DNA from: Primula veris
Lineage: Eukaryota; Streptophyta; Magnoliopsida; Ericales; Primulaceae
Reading direction: 5' to 3'
Assembly (NCBI GenBank): GCA_963682055.1
Contig: OY821750.1
Span: 30,574,402 to 30,638,401 of the forward strand
Length of the DNA: 64,000 bases
Shown: piece by piece, positions 46,857 to 60,456 of the stretch
Layout: each line of letters opens with the position of its first letter
How positions within the stretch are numbered: the first letter of the stretch is position 1
Made by a program: the position numbers and the translations under genes
The notes under the pieces: model-generated
Seen by the model: only the letters and a program-made list of their open reading frames with translations
Told to the model about the DNA's origin: nothing
Databases searched by the model: none

Positions 46857-49800
46857 GTTAAAAAAAAAAAAAAATACTAAATTAATGTTTGAGCTTGGTA
46901 AATACGAAATTTTATGCCCGTGTAAGATTTGGGAAATTGATAAAGATGCAAGTTCGAAAAAGTTGCATGTTCAAACAACCTTTTGGTGCGTTCTAATATA
47001 GAGATGAACGAAATAAATAAATAAATCTCTTTTAAAAATAAATAAATAAATAGAGTATATACATTACTCTCTTGATATACACATGAGTTGTTTCAACAGG
47101 TTGAATTGAGAATATTAATAAGGCTTATTCTGGGTAATGAGGAAAAAAACAATCAGTTTTGTTGAGTAGCGTTGTCGTGCTCACTTCTCTCAAAAGTTGT
47201 ATCTATATAGATGAGTGTAAAAGATGTATGTATTTCATTACCCGCTTATTCCGTATAGCTCTGACGGGTTAGTCTCCCTTGGTACTTCTAACAAGACAAA
47301 CGTTTTGAAATATGATAAGAGTATTTAGTTTGTGCTAAATAGTTTTAGATCATTTTAGTAGGATTTAATTAAATAACGCTTGGGTACGAATTAAATTTGA
47401 ATCGTTAATTAACGCAACAGCGGAGGGACACATTAATGATAATTAAGAAAAATATAAGGATCATGCAAGTTCTACTTTCTAGCTCACGCCACTATAAAAA
47501 CACATAGGGTATGCCCGTCCCTATGCATTGACGGAATTAGGATTTCAAAATTTGTGGGACTGAATTACATGTTTATATATTTCTTTATTTATGGGGGTGA
47601 TAAATGATATAATCATCAAATTTTCAACAAATACATGAAAAATTTCGGGGTTTTCTCAATATGATGGGTGCGGTAGCTCATTTTAGCATGTAGCTAGTTC
47701 CCTGTCTACATATGTATGAACCTAAAATGTTTTTTTATAACTTAATTTGCGTGACAAATATAGCCAAATAATTTATGTCCTTGCTAGCTGTAGATTTTCA
47801 TATGAAAAAAATATCGGACTTACTTTTCATGACCAAGGATGTGAAATGTGAAATTGATTATTTCACCATCACCACCATCACCATAGCACCAAATACCCTC
47901 ATCATAGTTTTCTTTTGACTATTACACTAATCAAGATAATCATTCTAATGATGATATTTGGAAGAATGGCTTTGACAAATTTGAAGAAATCTGTTTGGTA
48001 ATTATGAAACGATTAAAACAAGTAATCACTAATCACACTGCTAAGAGTAATGCACATGAATTGTTCAATATAAAAGTGATAGTTATTCTCATTAAGTTAC
48101 GCGGGGATCACCACAATACTCAACATACGATTATAAATCTCCTCTAGCACTAGACGAGATGCCCATAAGAGCCGGATATCAGTTATATTCTATCAAACAT
48201 ACAATATAAATGTTTTCTTCGAAAATTCCGCAGTTAATTGTTAAATTGGTCTCTTAATTTCTAAAAGAAAATTATTTTAGTTTTTATGCTGGTATTTTGT
48301 TTATAGTCTTTTATGCTGATTTATGATTTTGACTTTATTAAGAAAGATAACAACTTGTTACTTTCGTTAAAAAATTCGGAGGCTTATCCTTCAGTTTTCT
48401 AAAAAAAGGGGACTTTCAATGTTTCAATTGAAACTATGAGGACAAATATCCTATAATGGCTTAAAAGAATGTGGGATCATCAAATCCATGTTTGATGGAT
48501 GAAATTAAGGAGATGAAATTAGTAGTAATTGAAGATATGATATTGAAATTTTGGAATTTGTTAATTAACAGTTTTTAATTAGGTGCAACATATCCCTTGG
48601 TTTGCTCTTGTTGCTTGTCTTTACTAGCAAAATCTTTCTACACCTTATTTAAGTTTCTTTAGCCTTCAAATATTTCAAGTTAGTTATATATACGCATATC
48701 ATTTAATTGGAATAATTATTGATTGCTTCACGCAATATATGGGTCCAACTTTATCATTGATTTTTTGATCCAGCAAAGCTATCACATTATTGGAATAGTT
48801 TCACTTTTATAAACCAATTATTAGCTACAGATTTGGAGTACTTTCTTCTTTTTGTTCAATATTGCATAGACTCAATTTTGCTCTTTTAGCTTTTTAGGCT
48901 TGTGATCAGGTCAGGATCATTGATTTTCTCCACACACAAAAAAAAATCATTGAGTAATTACCTTTTATTTAGTGGATAAAAAGAGACATCATCTAATGGT
49001 TATAAAGCCAAATCAAACGGACTATACTATTCAAGTTTAAATAATTACAAGCCTCTCCTATCAATCTTAAGTAATTATTCAATTGCCGATTGTGAAATCT
49101 TGTAAGTAATTAAGAGTGTATTACATCGCGGTCGCAGTCTTGATGAAAAAAAAGTACTTTGTCGATTGTAAATTATAATATAGTCACATTAGTTTGCTCA
49201 TTTTAACATTTCTTTGACGTCCCTTGATTAAAAGATGAATTAGTGTGGTTACATTTTTTTCTTATTTATTTGGTTAATATTGTATGCATGCATTTTGTTT
49301 GCTTTTAGTATGACATTTCAACAGCCAAATTGAAAATTATATAATGAAACTATAATTGCATGTAGTACTACAGTAATATATTACCCGTAAGCAACGAACT
49401 TATATCGATCAGTGTTTTTTGTTAGCCCACCACCTTTGATCATATATTGACAAACTTTATGAATAAGCTCTTTCTTATTTCCCACCAGTACTGCAACTGG
49501 TCAGCAGCTTTTTCTGTTATTAGCTGACATAATAAAGAGGACAAAAATGCGAAAAGGAAACTACAAATATTGGACAAATTTTGCAAAATATAGGTGCTCC
49601 ATCAATGACAGCCTTTTTGCTTTGGTATTTTGTTCATTTAAAAAAAAAAAAAAAAAACACTATATCACATTTTAATGATTTATTTAACTTTATACTTCCT
49701 CATTCACCCAAAATATAGGTGCAATTTTGATCAATAAATAACTCATATCTAAGTTGATGAAATAGAATTTTTTTAAAATTAATCACATAGTTTGAATGTT

Positions 49801-52800
49801 AAACTATATGAACAAATTTTAAAAATTTACATTTTGACAATTTAAATACGAGATATTTGACATACAACCTCAATATTTTGGTACCATTCAAGTGTTTTTT
49901 TTTTATGGGGTATGTAAATTTGAAGCAAAGGGATAAAGTAGCTACATGCGCTCAAATCTAGCATAAACATTAAACAGTAGATCACCCTGTCTTTAACCAA
50001 ACGCTATTCGTTAAGAATTTGTATTATTGCTAGTTACCACTATTTTTACCATTTATTTTATCCTCCTTATTTTTTTTGATAAGTCGTGCTTATTATTAAT
50101 AATAACAACAAGCGAATACAGGGATCAGATGCCCGTGTAACAAGCGAATACATGACTAAGTACAAAGAAAATACAAAACAGGCTATTTTGGAACTAAAAT
50201 GAGTGCATAAAACAAAATTCTGTAGCTAGAAGAGATGGAAAGGAAACAATTCCGAAAATACTATTTTTTTTCCTTCTCTTGAATCTTATTATGATTTAAC
50301 GTGTTCTCTTATTGAATTCGTAAATTATTTACCTATTCTTAGCAAAGTATTTTGAACAAGTGTATCCTCAACTTTCGTATAGCTATAGGCAATATATCTC
50401 TATTAATTAACAAACTCGTTTTAAGCATGAGTGGATATTTGAGACTTTTGAGTATTGGTTTGGCTTCTGGTTGACCGTGCTACACCAATTATGTTCTGCA
50501 CGCTATGCTTAGTTTATTTGATCATACCCTGCTTCGACAGGTGCACTTGACGAATTTTTTTAGTTTGATAGTTGAGATGATTCTAGTCTGTATGTATCTC
50601 CCGTTTGGCGTATTTTGTTTTACCCATGATGGATTTGGACAGTAGTACATGAGTAGCAGACTTCATAGCACTCTGAATGGTTTTATATTATTTATTTTTT
50701 GTTTACTTATCTCATTTGAATCTGTTTCAGAGGCAACTAAACTCTGTATTCTGACACGTTATTTGCAATAATAATGAGATTTTACTTTTAAAAAAAAGAA
50801 AACTACAATGTTAAGGATGAATCCATCTCCATTTCGTTATCCGTATACATTATCAAAATCATCTCGAATTTTCCTCTCAATAACCTAGTGTCTATCCCGA
50901 TAATAGTTTCTCCCAATTATGTATACATTGCACTTTAAAATTAGATATTTCACCCTTACTTGGACAACATATATACTTGACAATCTCTTCGCAACAATTT
51001 CATTGTCAACTCATTTAATCAATGAAATGATTAGACGGAAGGCAAGCAAGCAATAACTTGTGCCGCTAGCCCTTAACGTTAACTATCATATAATATATAT
51101 ACATATAATTATCGATGTAGCATCAGCTATATCCCAATGACGTTAACCCACGATATTTCTCATTTGTGCACTTAGTCTACTAAAAAAATACTACAAAATC
51201 TATTAATCTAGTGGTTTATAACTCTTTTATCTGAGCTTGGTTCTAGCTACTCGAAAAAAATCTCATGCTCTCTACTTTTTTCATCTACGCGTATGAAAAT
51301 GGATAGGGGAGCGAGAAAAGAAGTTGTTACGTACACACAAGTTGTTACGTACATATAATTTAAACGATTATCTCCAAGTTTAAAAGACTTTACAGTTGTT
51401 ACGTTCGAGCAATTACTAATTAACTATACCATTGTAACAAATCTATATCGAAAAAATGAGTAGGACCTTTGAAAGGGTACAATGTCGAGACATGTCTTGG
51501 GAGTATTATGACAAAATTAGGAGGGTATTCACCTCTTAGTGGGGCACTCACTGTTTCAACACCCAAAGCATATTTTCCCTACCAAAAGCACAGAGTGAAA
51601 GTATCAGTTAAATAGACAGCATTGTTCCCATGTGACCAAATTTAATAGCAACATTCCAAAACAACTACCCCAACTTTGTGTCTCTATTTCCTTTCAAAAA
51701 CAAAATTAACGATCTTTTCCCTAACAATAGCAGATGTCAACTACAACAGTAATATTGTAGCACCCTCTTCTAAAACACGACGGAGCCTACAAACCTAAGA
51801 GATTAGACGGATTAAACGAATTCGACGCAAATTAGGCGGTAATTAGGTACTAGCCGATCAATTTCGTCTGAAATGGGCCTTGCGCAGTTTAAAAGATTGT
51901 GTAGCACTCATTATTTCATTTATTTTTTCTCCCTGTCATATCATCATGTGATAGTACTAACGATAAAAGTGACATAAAAGTTAAAAACTACTACTAAAAG
52001 TTGTCAATATATAGAAGCATGATGACTTGGTGGAACTTAATGCGCACTCGTAATGGATATATGATCATTTTTTTATTTACAGTACCCGTTTTAGTCGTTG
52101 GAATCTGTTTCCTTGAAACTGTTAAATGATTACCAGGGTATTAGAAAAAGAAAATGAAATAAGTTATATGTATAATGAATTAACATAACCAAATCATTTG
52201 TTTGGTCATTTACATAATTAACCGAATTGTTGGAATAGGCTTATTTAGTTAGACCGTTTATTAGGCCATGTTTATAAAGGTCATCTGTTGGCAATATTAG
52301 ATGCGGGAAAATGATGACGGAAAGCAATGTGAGAAATAATTACTTGAGAGAAAAAGGTAAGTTATTTGCTCATATATTATATTGAAAGCGGGAAATGGGA
52401 AATGGGAAACGAGAAGTGGAAACAGGAAATATGCCGTTTTCTAGAAAAGGGAAATAGACTTTCTAGGTACCTTTGAACTTAGCAAAGCTAATCCGGATCA
52501 CTTAGGATCTGTGTAAGCTGATTGGGATGACAAAATATGTAATCCGTATCATATTAAGTTATAGGATTTTTGAATAAGGCCTATATAAACGCATGCAGAA
52601 TATAAGTTGTGAATTTTTTACGGATGCACAATTCGAATGACCACAACGGTTACGGATTTTCCACTTGAAAAATGTAAGCGGTTACGCAGCTACAATTTAG
52701 AAAAGAATTTCCACGAATCGAATTTTGGAAGACATTAAAACCTATGAAGATCATTCACTCTTTCAATCCAAATATAGGTCTCTAGAGGTCATTCAATACC

Positions 52801-54390
52801 ACGCCAGTACATACAATTACATTATAAGAAGCCTAATATACCAACACACATAATTAATATAGAAGAACAAAATTGTTAAGTTTTAAAAGAACAAAATTGT
52901 TAAGTTTTAAATGTAAATATCATAAACGTGAGGTGACCGAGCAAGGCATATCCTGATATGAGAAGTACAGTTTGAAGATATAATTTAGTTAGTATTTCTA
53001 TTTAACATATTTTAAAAATTTTAAAATGATTTTGCAATATCTGATTATAAATGTAATTCGAACCAGTGGCGGATGCAGAGGGGGACATGGGGGGTCACGT
53101 GCCTTCCAAATTTCTGGCATATGAAATTACAATTTTACCTCTATAAGTTTAAGAACATACAATAATGCCATATAGTGGCATAGTCAATTTATTCTTTTTT
53201 TTTTCTAATTCATTAGTTAAATGTTTTTGTCTTATTAACATACATCCAGAGACCCAATGTGATATTGGCAACCATTGTCACTTAGCTTCTATTTCAATTT
53301 TGTGTATCACGATACTAGAATTGTGTCGTTAATTTTTTCTTCTCAAACTTATTTTGATGGGAATAAATGATGTGTTAATTATTTATGTTTTATTAATACA
53401 CATTTTATTTGAAAATAAAAATAATCTATGTAAGTTTATACTAATTGTTATAATACTTGAGATATATATTTGACTGAGTTGTACTGAAATTTCTTAGTAA
53501 ACAAAATAAAACGATGAATTTAAAATTGTTATAATACTTGATTGATATTGTTTGTATATAATTAGAATTGATTGTAACATTTTCATTTAACTATGTTGAG
53601 ATTATATGTATTCTTTATTAAGTTATTACCGGAAAAACACTCATGTTTTCACACAACCATTTTACATTTTCGCTTTCTTATTTTTTTTTAAAATAAAAAC
53701 CATGCCCCACAAAATAAAAATCCTATATCCCCCAGATTCGAACCATTTTAGTATTTATATATTGCATAGAAAAGATTCATGGGAAAAAGTTACAAAGCTT
53801 CATTGAATTGACATACATTTTTTAGTCAAAAAAAGTAGTCTTAAGGCATGCATGCTTTATAAATTTGATCATTTCTTGATTTATAAACCTGTAATTCACA
53901 CTTGAACTCTTAAATATAAAAAAGTTATGGTCGAAGTTGATAGAAAATAGTCGTCTCCTTCTACATCAGATTACAATAAAAAAAATGGACAAATTTATTT
54001 TATAAATAGGGTTTGGTTAACAACTTACTTACTTTTACCATTGACTTTTTCATAATTCCGTTATTTTTCCATTGTTAACTCGTTATCCAATTATCTATTT
54101 ATTAAATTTCTTTGAACAATAAAAATAATAACCCATTTAATGTACATGTGTTACAATTATGCCACGCTAAAACATAAAAAGACTGATATGCCCTTGTTGG
54201 CTTGTACTGTTGTTCCACGTCACGATCCTTGAAATAAATATAACAAGCAATACTGTTGAGTCATGAGTGTATATTTATATAAAAAAAAAGTCATATATTT
54301 GTCACGTCATAATATATTTTAAATGACAGATACATCATATATATATATATATATATATATGGTATACGGTATAGCTCATAAAATCAATTG
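46857..54390. other. Gene-poor intergenic region
   Basis: No supported gene in 7.5 kb. Possible repeat remnants: a Stowaway-like end near 49694 (CTTCCTCATTCACCC); a stretch at 50,040-50,790 ending in an A-run and resembling a retroposon 3' end; GTGGCGGATGCAGAGGGGG at about 53065, a motif often seen at plant transposon ends; a 25-bp tandem duplication at about 52863-52911; and a TA microsatellite at about 54339-54360. None could be delimited. Confidence 0.5.
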
Positions 54391-54855
54391 TAATACGAAT
54401 AACGATTTGGATACCCACCTTTCAAATTTTTTAATTTAAATACCACACTATAATAAATATCTAATTTAGGTGCCACCGTCTTAATAAATCACGAAATCAT
54501 GTCACGTGACATTTGACAAAAATTAATTTGAGAGACTAATTTGACAATTTTGCACAAAATTATATCATCCTAGAAAAACTTTTTCCTCAATTTCACACAT
54601 AAAATTTTTTTAGCATATAATCCAAATTTTTGTTATGTGTGAAATTGGGGAAAATATTTTTATAGGATGACATATTTTTATGAAAAATTATCAAATTAGG
54701 CTCTTAAATTAATGTTTGTCAAATGTCACATGACATGATTCCGTGATTTATTTAGACGGTGGTACCTACATTGGAAAATTATTATAATGTGGTATCTAAA
54801 TTGAAAAATTTTAAAAATGGGTACCCAAATCGTTAAAAGCAGATAGTTTAATGTA
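54391..54855. mobile_element. Fold-back MITE, family F, copy 3
   Basis: It is a near-palindrome like copy 1: AACGATTTGGATACCCACC on the left, GGGTACCCAAATCGTT on the right, the same CACCGTC...AAATCATGTCACGTGACA block mirrored, and AATTTCACACATAA facing TTATGTGTGAAATT at the centre. The left terminus is less clear than the right. Confidence 0.82.
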
Positions 54856-55574
54856 ATAAACCTATAAAACCCCTTAAAGTTATAACTCCTTGAATTTACT
54901 AAGATCATTAATTTCTTCATAAACTGTTAAGACTAATTCTTCAAATAATTGGCACAATTATTCCAGCGTGTTGAATATTCATATAAAGAAGACTCACTCA
55001 TTTCCTAACTACAAAAGAAATGGGATGTTGAAATATATTTAGGACTAATTTATATTTGACCCAAGTTGTATTTTGAGGATTCTTAGTAACTATAAACATA
55101 GTGCCACATCGTTCAAATTAGTCTGTACACTTTTGTCAAATAATGTTAGCTAGATACTAAGTAGCACGGACAAAAGATACGTATGTTCGACATGACATGA
55201 TACAAGCATAGCGAACAATAAATTTTTAAATTTCGGACGCAACAGAGTTAGGACATGTCAATTAGTAAATTATAAATTTATTGTTTATATAGGTTTTTTT
55301 TAATTTAGTTTAGCAAAACACGAAAAATTATAAGTATATTAATTGCAACTAACAAATTTTAGTAATAATTACATTTTTTTATGTGATTTTTTGTTACTTT
55401 TTTTACCTAAATTATAAATTTTAAATATTTAAGGAATTTTTTGTGATACAATTTGGGTAATTGTGTATTTAAAGTGTCTATGACGGTTCGAAAAGTGTAT
55501 ACGCCGTGCCCGTAGAAGTGTGCACATCATATGGCCGGTAAATAAGTTAATGACAAAGAAATTGAAGTGTTTGA

Positions 55575-55580
55575 CACGTG
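55575..55580. promoter_or_regulatory. G-box (CACGTG) upstream of the P450 gene
   Basis: A CACGTG hexamer lies 588 bp upstream of the ATG. G-boxes bind bHLH, bZIP and BZR-type factors in plants. A role in this gene is only a suggestion. Confidence 0.4.
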
Positions 55581-56082
55581 AAATGGAATGACGGACTGGC
55601 ATCAGACATAGACAAGAGTTTTTAACTTTGATGCTCACTAATGTTGTGCTGAGATGTACCGAATCTTAAACGTGACAACATATTCGGGTTGATAATTAAG
55701 TCAGTATGTATTGAATAATAACTTTCAATTCGGAAAAACCCAAAGAATAGTCAGTTGATACAATCATTTAGTCATTTAGATACTATATTGCAATTGGAAG
55801 TATAGTGATAAATATATACTATATAGAAGTGTCTTGAAACTATAGGGTTGTTAATGTACTTCTATTATTTGTTTTAAAGAGACAAAAACCTTTTATATAA
55901 ATTCATGGGTGTTATACAACCAAGACTAGTAAGAAAAGACAAGAGTAACATTGTCTAGAATAAAAACCAAATTAAGAAAATAAAATTAAAAAAAATGAGT
56001 CGTTGACCCTTATTATAATTCCAGTGGCGGCCCCTATGCCGTTGCTCTTGCCAAATACCCCCTCTCTCTAAATGTGTTTTAC

Positions 56083-56090
56083 TATATAAA
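56083..56090 (+). promoter_or_regulatory. Candidate TATA box of the P450 gene
   Basis: CTATATAAAA lies about 75 bp upstream of the ATG at 56163, leaving room for a 5' UTR of about 45-50 nt. Confidence 0.55.
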
Positions 56091-56162
56091 AAAACAAAGA
56101 GACACAAACAAGCTCATAAAGAAAGCAACTTTTGTTCATAAGCAAAAGTTTGTTCACAAACC

Positions 56163-59100
56163 ATGAAAACTATTTTGCTACACTTGCTCAAGCCAATGAT
56201 GATTTGTTTGGTAATCTTGGTTTGTTTTATAAAGGTGGTGATTTTGTTTTGGTGGAGGCCAAAGAAGATTGAAAAACACTTTGCCAAACAAGGCATTAGA
56301 GGCCCTCCTTATTGTTTGTTCATTGGCAATGCTAAGGAGCTTTTGAGCCTCATGTTGAAAGCTTCTTCTCAACCCATGCCTAGTTTTTCACATAATATTC
56401 TCCCAAGAGTTTTCTCTTTCTACCATCATTGGAAGAAAATCTATGGTAACATGATCTCTCTATAGCTTTCTCACAAATTGAAATTTTGTATGTTTTTGTC
56501 TTTTTAAATTTTTAAAAACATACTATGAGAGCATTTTTATTTTGGTTCTTTTAGTAGTTAAAGAAATAAGCAAGTTTAATCTATGGTAACATAATCTCTC
56601 TATAGCTTTCTCATAAATTGAAATCTTGTATGTTTTTGTCTTTTTAAATTTTGAAAACATACTATGAGAGAGCATTTTATTTTGATTCTTTTAGTAGTTA
56701 AAGAAATAAGAATATGGTAACATAATCTTTCTTATAGCTTTCAGCTTATAAATTGAATTTTTTTTATGTTTTTGTCTTTTTAAATTTGTAAAACAGACTA
56801 TGAGAGCATTTTATTTTAGTTATTTTAGTAGTTACAGAAATAAGAAAATTTCAAACTTTCTTAAGTTTTCCTTTACATTATATTAGTTAAAATTTCAAAA
56901 TCTTTATTCTTTCAAAGGTAAAAAATTTAAAGTACTAGGTGTTTTGGATTATTAGCTGAAAACAATAACTTGTACTGAATAAACGGAGGAAAGTACAATT
57001 CACAGTATAACTTACAGCTTTTGATCCCTATTAAGATCTTTCAAAGTATTTGAGTTTAGATTCTTGATGTTGATGATATATTTACTTTTAGCATTTTCAT
57101 TTTCATTTTCTCTTCACTCTTTTGTGTCATATATCTTTCATTTTTAGTGCAAAAGTACCATGTGTACACAATCTCATCACTATGTGTAAAGAGTATTTAT
57201 AAACTACCAAGTTACAAATATTCAATTCTTTTTCTAGTTTCTCAAATAATCTGCATCTACCATGATTCACCTTAAAGATTGATATATTAGCTGTTTAATT
57301 TCAGATATGTTACATAAAAATTATTTTAACTGTGAGATTTTGTATTAGTCATGCTGATGCTAGTTGTGGGTACATCCAGTAGGATAACATGAAACTATTC
57401 ATCTGTATAGGAATGTGCTAGTACTATAATTGACAAATTTAATCATAAAATAAAAAAATAAAAAAAAAATGATTAAAAATATTTCAAGTACAATGGGCTG
57501 TATCTCTATCATCATCACCTTCATCTAAATCAATATTTCTGAGAAGCCAGCTACTTTCTCTGTATAGTAGGGTCTACTTTCTCTGTACTATTAATGCTTC
57601 CTCTCTGAATCAGTGATACTCTTTATTTGTTACTCATGCCTTTTTTTATCCAACATGACACTTACTACTTGAAGCATTATGGTGTTCTTACTTGTTGCAT
57701 TAACTCTATTTCCTACTATAATTAATATGTACATCTAAAAAAATGCAATAACATTTAAATTCAGCCTGCATTTACTAGGTTGTAACTTGTAACATTACAT
57801 TCTTGCTAAATTAATTTACAGGTGCAACTTTTTTGATATGGTTTGGGCCCACGGTCCGTCTTACTGTATCCGATCCGAATCTGATCAGAGAGGTTTTCTC
57901 TACGAAATCCGAATTTTACGAGAAAAATGAGGCTCACCCACTCATTAAACAGCTTGAAGGTGATGGCCTTCTCAGCCTCAAAGGAGTAAAATGGGCTCAC
58001 CATAGGAAAATCATCTCCCCTACTTTCCACATGGAGAATCTCAAAGTAAATACAATATTTTAATTTCTTAAATAATAATATATGCCCTTTAATCTCCCTT
58101 TCAAAGATAGAAATTTTATTAAATTTTGTATTTTTCGCATAATTTTTGTAGTTGTTAATACCGGTGGCGGCTCATAGTGTAATTGAAATGTTGGAAAAGT
58201 GGTCCAAAAAGGAGGATTCGGGAGAGTTTGAGGTCGAAGTTACTGAATGGTACCAATCACTAACCGAAGATATTATTACCCGAGCAGCATTTGGTAGTAG
58301 CTATGAGGAAGGAAGGGCTATTTTCCGACTACAAGCAGAACAATTGGCGCTTACATCCGAGGCGTTTCAAAAAGTTTTCATCCCGGGTTATAGGTATATA
58401 TATTAATTGCTAAAGTTTTCTAAGAATTTTATTTTCCCCTCTTTTGTTTTTGGTAAAATACATTCTTTTAAATCATTCAAGTTTATTTTGGTCTACAATA
58501 TTACTGGTGATGTTCATGCCAGGAAATAATTTTTAAAATTATTTTACCAAACACATTGCCAATTTCTATATTATTAAAAACGACACCACATGGTATCTGA
58601 AGTTCTTTTTATAGAATTATTGATAAAGAAGGCAATGGAGATTGATGCAACCATTTTATGTAGCCTCAACGTCAAGTATTTTAAATTAAAGGTTTTTCAT
58701 TTAAGGCTAGTTGATGTGTTAATTTTAAGCTTGACGTATTATTAAGGCAATGGAGATAGGATTTCACAATCACATAATTAAGCGTTAAGCTTAGGAATAC
58801 ATGTTTTTACAATTAAACAATTAATTAGGTTCCGACTCGTCGAAATCATCGTCTATTTCATGAAAGAAACATGTCAAAATGAGTAGAAAGGCTTACCTAA
58901 ACTTTGTGTCATAGATTTCTACCTACCAAGAAGAACATGAAATCATGGAAATTAGACAAGGAAATCAAGAAATCGTTAATAGATGTTATCAATCGGAGGC
59001 AACAAAATTCAAATCCTGATCATAACCAAAAGCGTGACATTGAGCCAAAAGACTTGTTAGGACTCATGATCCAAGCATCAATCAAAGAGTTGAACACTAA

Positions 59101-60456
59101 CAAACCAATATCGTCGAAGAATAATATAACGGTCCTCGATATTGCTGAGGAGTGTAAGAGCTTCTTTTTCGCCGGTGGGCAAACCACGTCGAATCTGCTG
59201 ACCTGGACGACGGTATTGCTAGCTATGCATACAGAATGGCAAGATTTGGCACGTGATGAAGTGCTTAAGGTGTGTGGGTCCAATGGTGTGCCCTCCATAG
59301 ATGACATTTCCAAACTTAAAACGGTAAAATTGCTTACATTTTTTTGGCAGATTTTGTTAGTGAGCTATATGTCCTTTTGTTAGTGTTGTTTTGTAGTTTC
59401 GTACAACATTCTTATTCTTTTTATAAAAATAATAAACTGCTGAAAAGTGCCAGTAAGACAAGTTGAAACATTTTTCCTTTGTTGGTTTCTTGTTGTAAGT
59501 AACCTTTAGGAAGAACTTCAGTTAAGTAAAATTTATTAGATCTACTCGTCAAAAGCTTAACAGACTAATTCTTTTCGAGAAAGTTATTGTTCAATACATA
59601 CTTTCAGACTTAACTATCAAAAACCTCAAATTTTGGGTTTTCTTTAAAATCTGGTACATATCAACCCGGTATTAACGAGTATCTAAGTTAAAAAGAAAGA
59701 GTAAAAAGAAGTCACGTCATTGATTCATTGAACATCTGTTTCTAAGTTTAGAAGAAATTTTAACCACGAGTTTTCAATAATAAAATCTCAAATATATACT
59801 AAATGATCATTTTTCCATTTTCTTTATGTGGTTATATTATTTACGAAAATGACATACTGCGGAATTCATTATGAGTTTCTCTAACTTCCCCTATCTTTAT
59901 TATGTTTTGAATTTTCCTTATTGTATTATAGGGAGCCACATCAATTTAGACAAAGTTAAATGTTAAATGATGCAAATATTAATTTACTTATATAGTTTAA
60001 TTATATCTGCAGCTAAGCATGATTTTGAATGAGACCCTACGGCTCTACCCACCAATCGTGGCGACGATTCGAAGGGCAAAAGTCGACGTGGAACTAGGCG
60101 GATGCAATATTCCGAGTGGGACAGAGCTCTTAATACCGATCATAGCCGTTCATCACGACCAAGCAATATGGGGTGATGATGTAAACGAATTTAATCCTAA
60201 TCGATTCGCCAATGGAATATCCCGTGCATCAAAGCATCCAATGGCTCTAATTCCGTTTGGGCTCGGAGTACGCACTTGTATCGGACAAAACCTTGCTATC
60301 CTACAAGCAAAGATAACGCTAGCATTTATATTGCAACGTTTCATGTTCAACTTGTCTCCAAACTACCAGCACGCACCAACGGTTCTCATGCTCCTTTACC
60401 CGCAACATGGGGCACCAATCATCTTCCGACACTTGAAGAATCCCCAACCTAATTGA
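56163..60456 (+). CDS. CYP734A: CYP734A-type cytochrome P450 (probable brassinosteroid C-26 hydroxylase)
   Basis: Five exons: 56163-56445, 57822-58045, 58152-58393, 58915-59323, 60013-60456. They join in frame to 533 residues (Arabidopsis CYP734A1/BAS1 has 520). An N-terminal membrane anchor (about 8-29) is followed by WWRPKKIEKHFAKQGIRGPP, HNILPRV, YEKNEAHPLIKQLEGDGLLS, HHRKIISPTFHMENLKLL, the I-helix oxygen-binding motif AGGQTT at 336-341, ExxR (E393, R396), and the heme loop FGLGVRTCIG at 468-477 with Cys475 as heme ligand. The similarity to CYP734A over the whole length is strong. That family inactivates castasterone and brassinolide by C-26 hydroxylation at the ER. Substrate is inferred from the family. 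All key residues are present, so the gene looks functional. Confidence 0.95.
56441..56848 (+). repeat. Triplicated 5' end of P450 intron 1, including the splice-donor sequence
   Basis: A unit of about 131-140 bp begins with the exon/intron junction CTATGGTAAC at 56441 and recurs at 56581 (CTATGGTAACATAATCTCTC) and 56712 (ATATGGTAACATAATCTTTC). Each copy continues with TATAGCTTTC, GTTTTTGTCTTTTTAAAT, ACTATGAGAG and TTTTAGTAGTTA. The first is the in-frame donor. Reading through into the second meets a TAG within a few codons. Confidence 0.93.

Noticed and set aside
50040..50790. Possible LINE or retroposon 3' end ending in an A-run
   Set aside because: No reverse transcriptase coding sequence and no clear target duplication. 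The resemblance is by general feel only.
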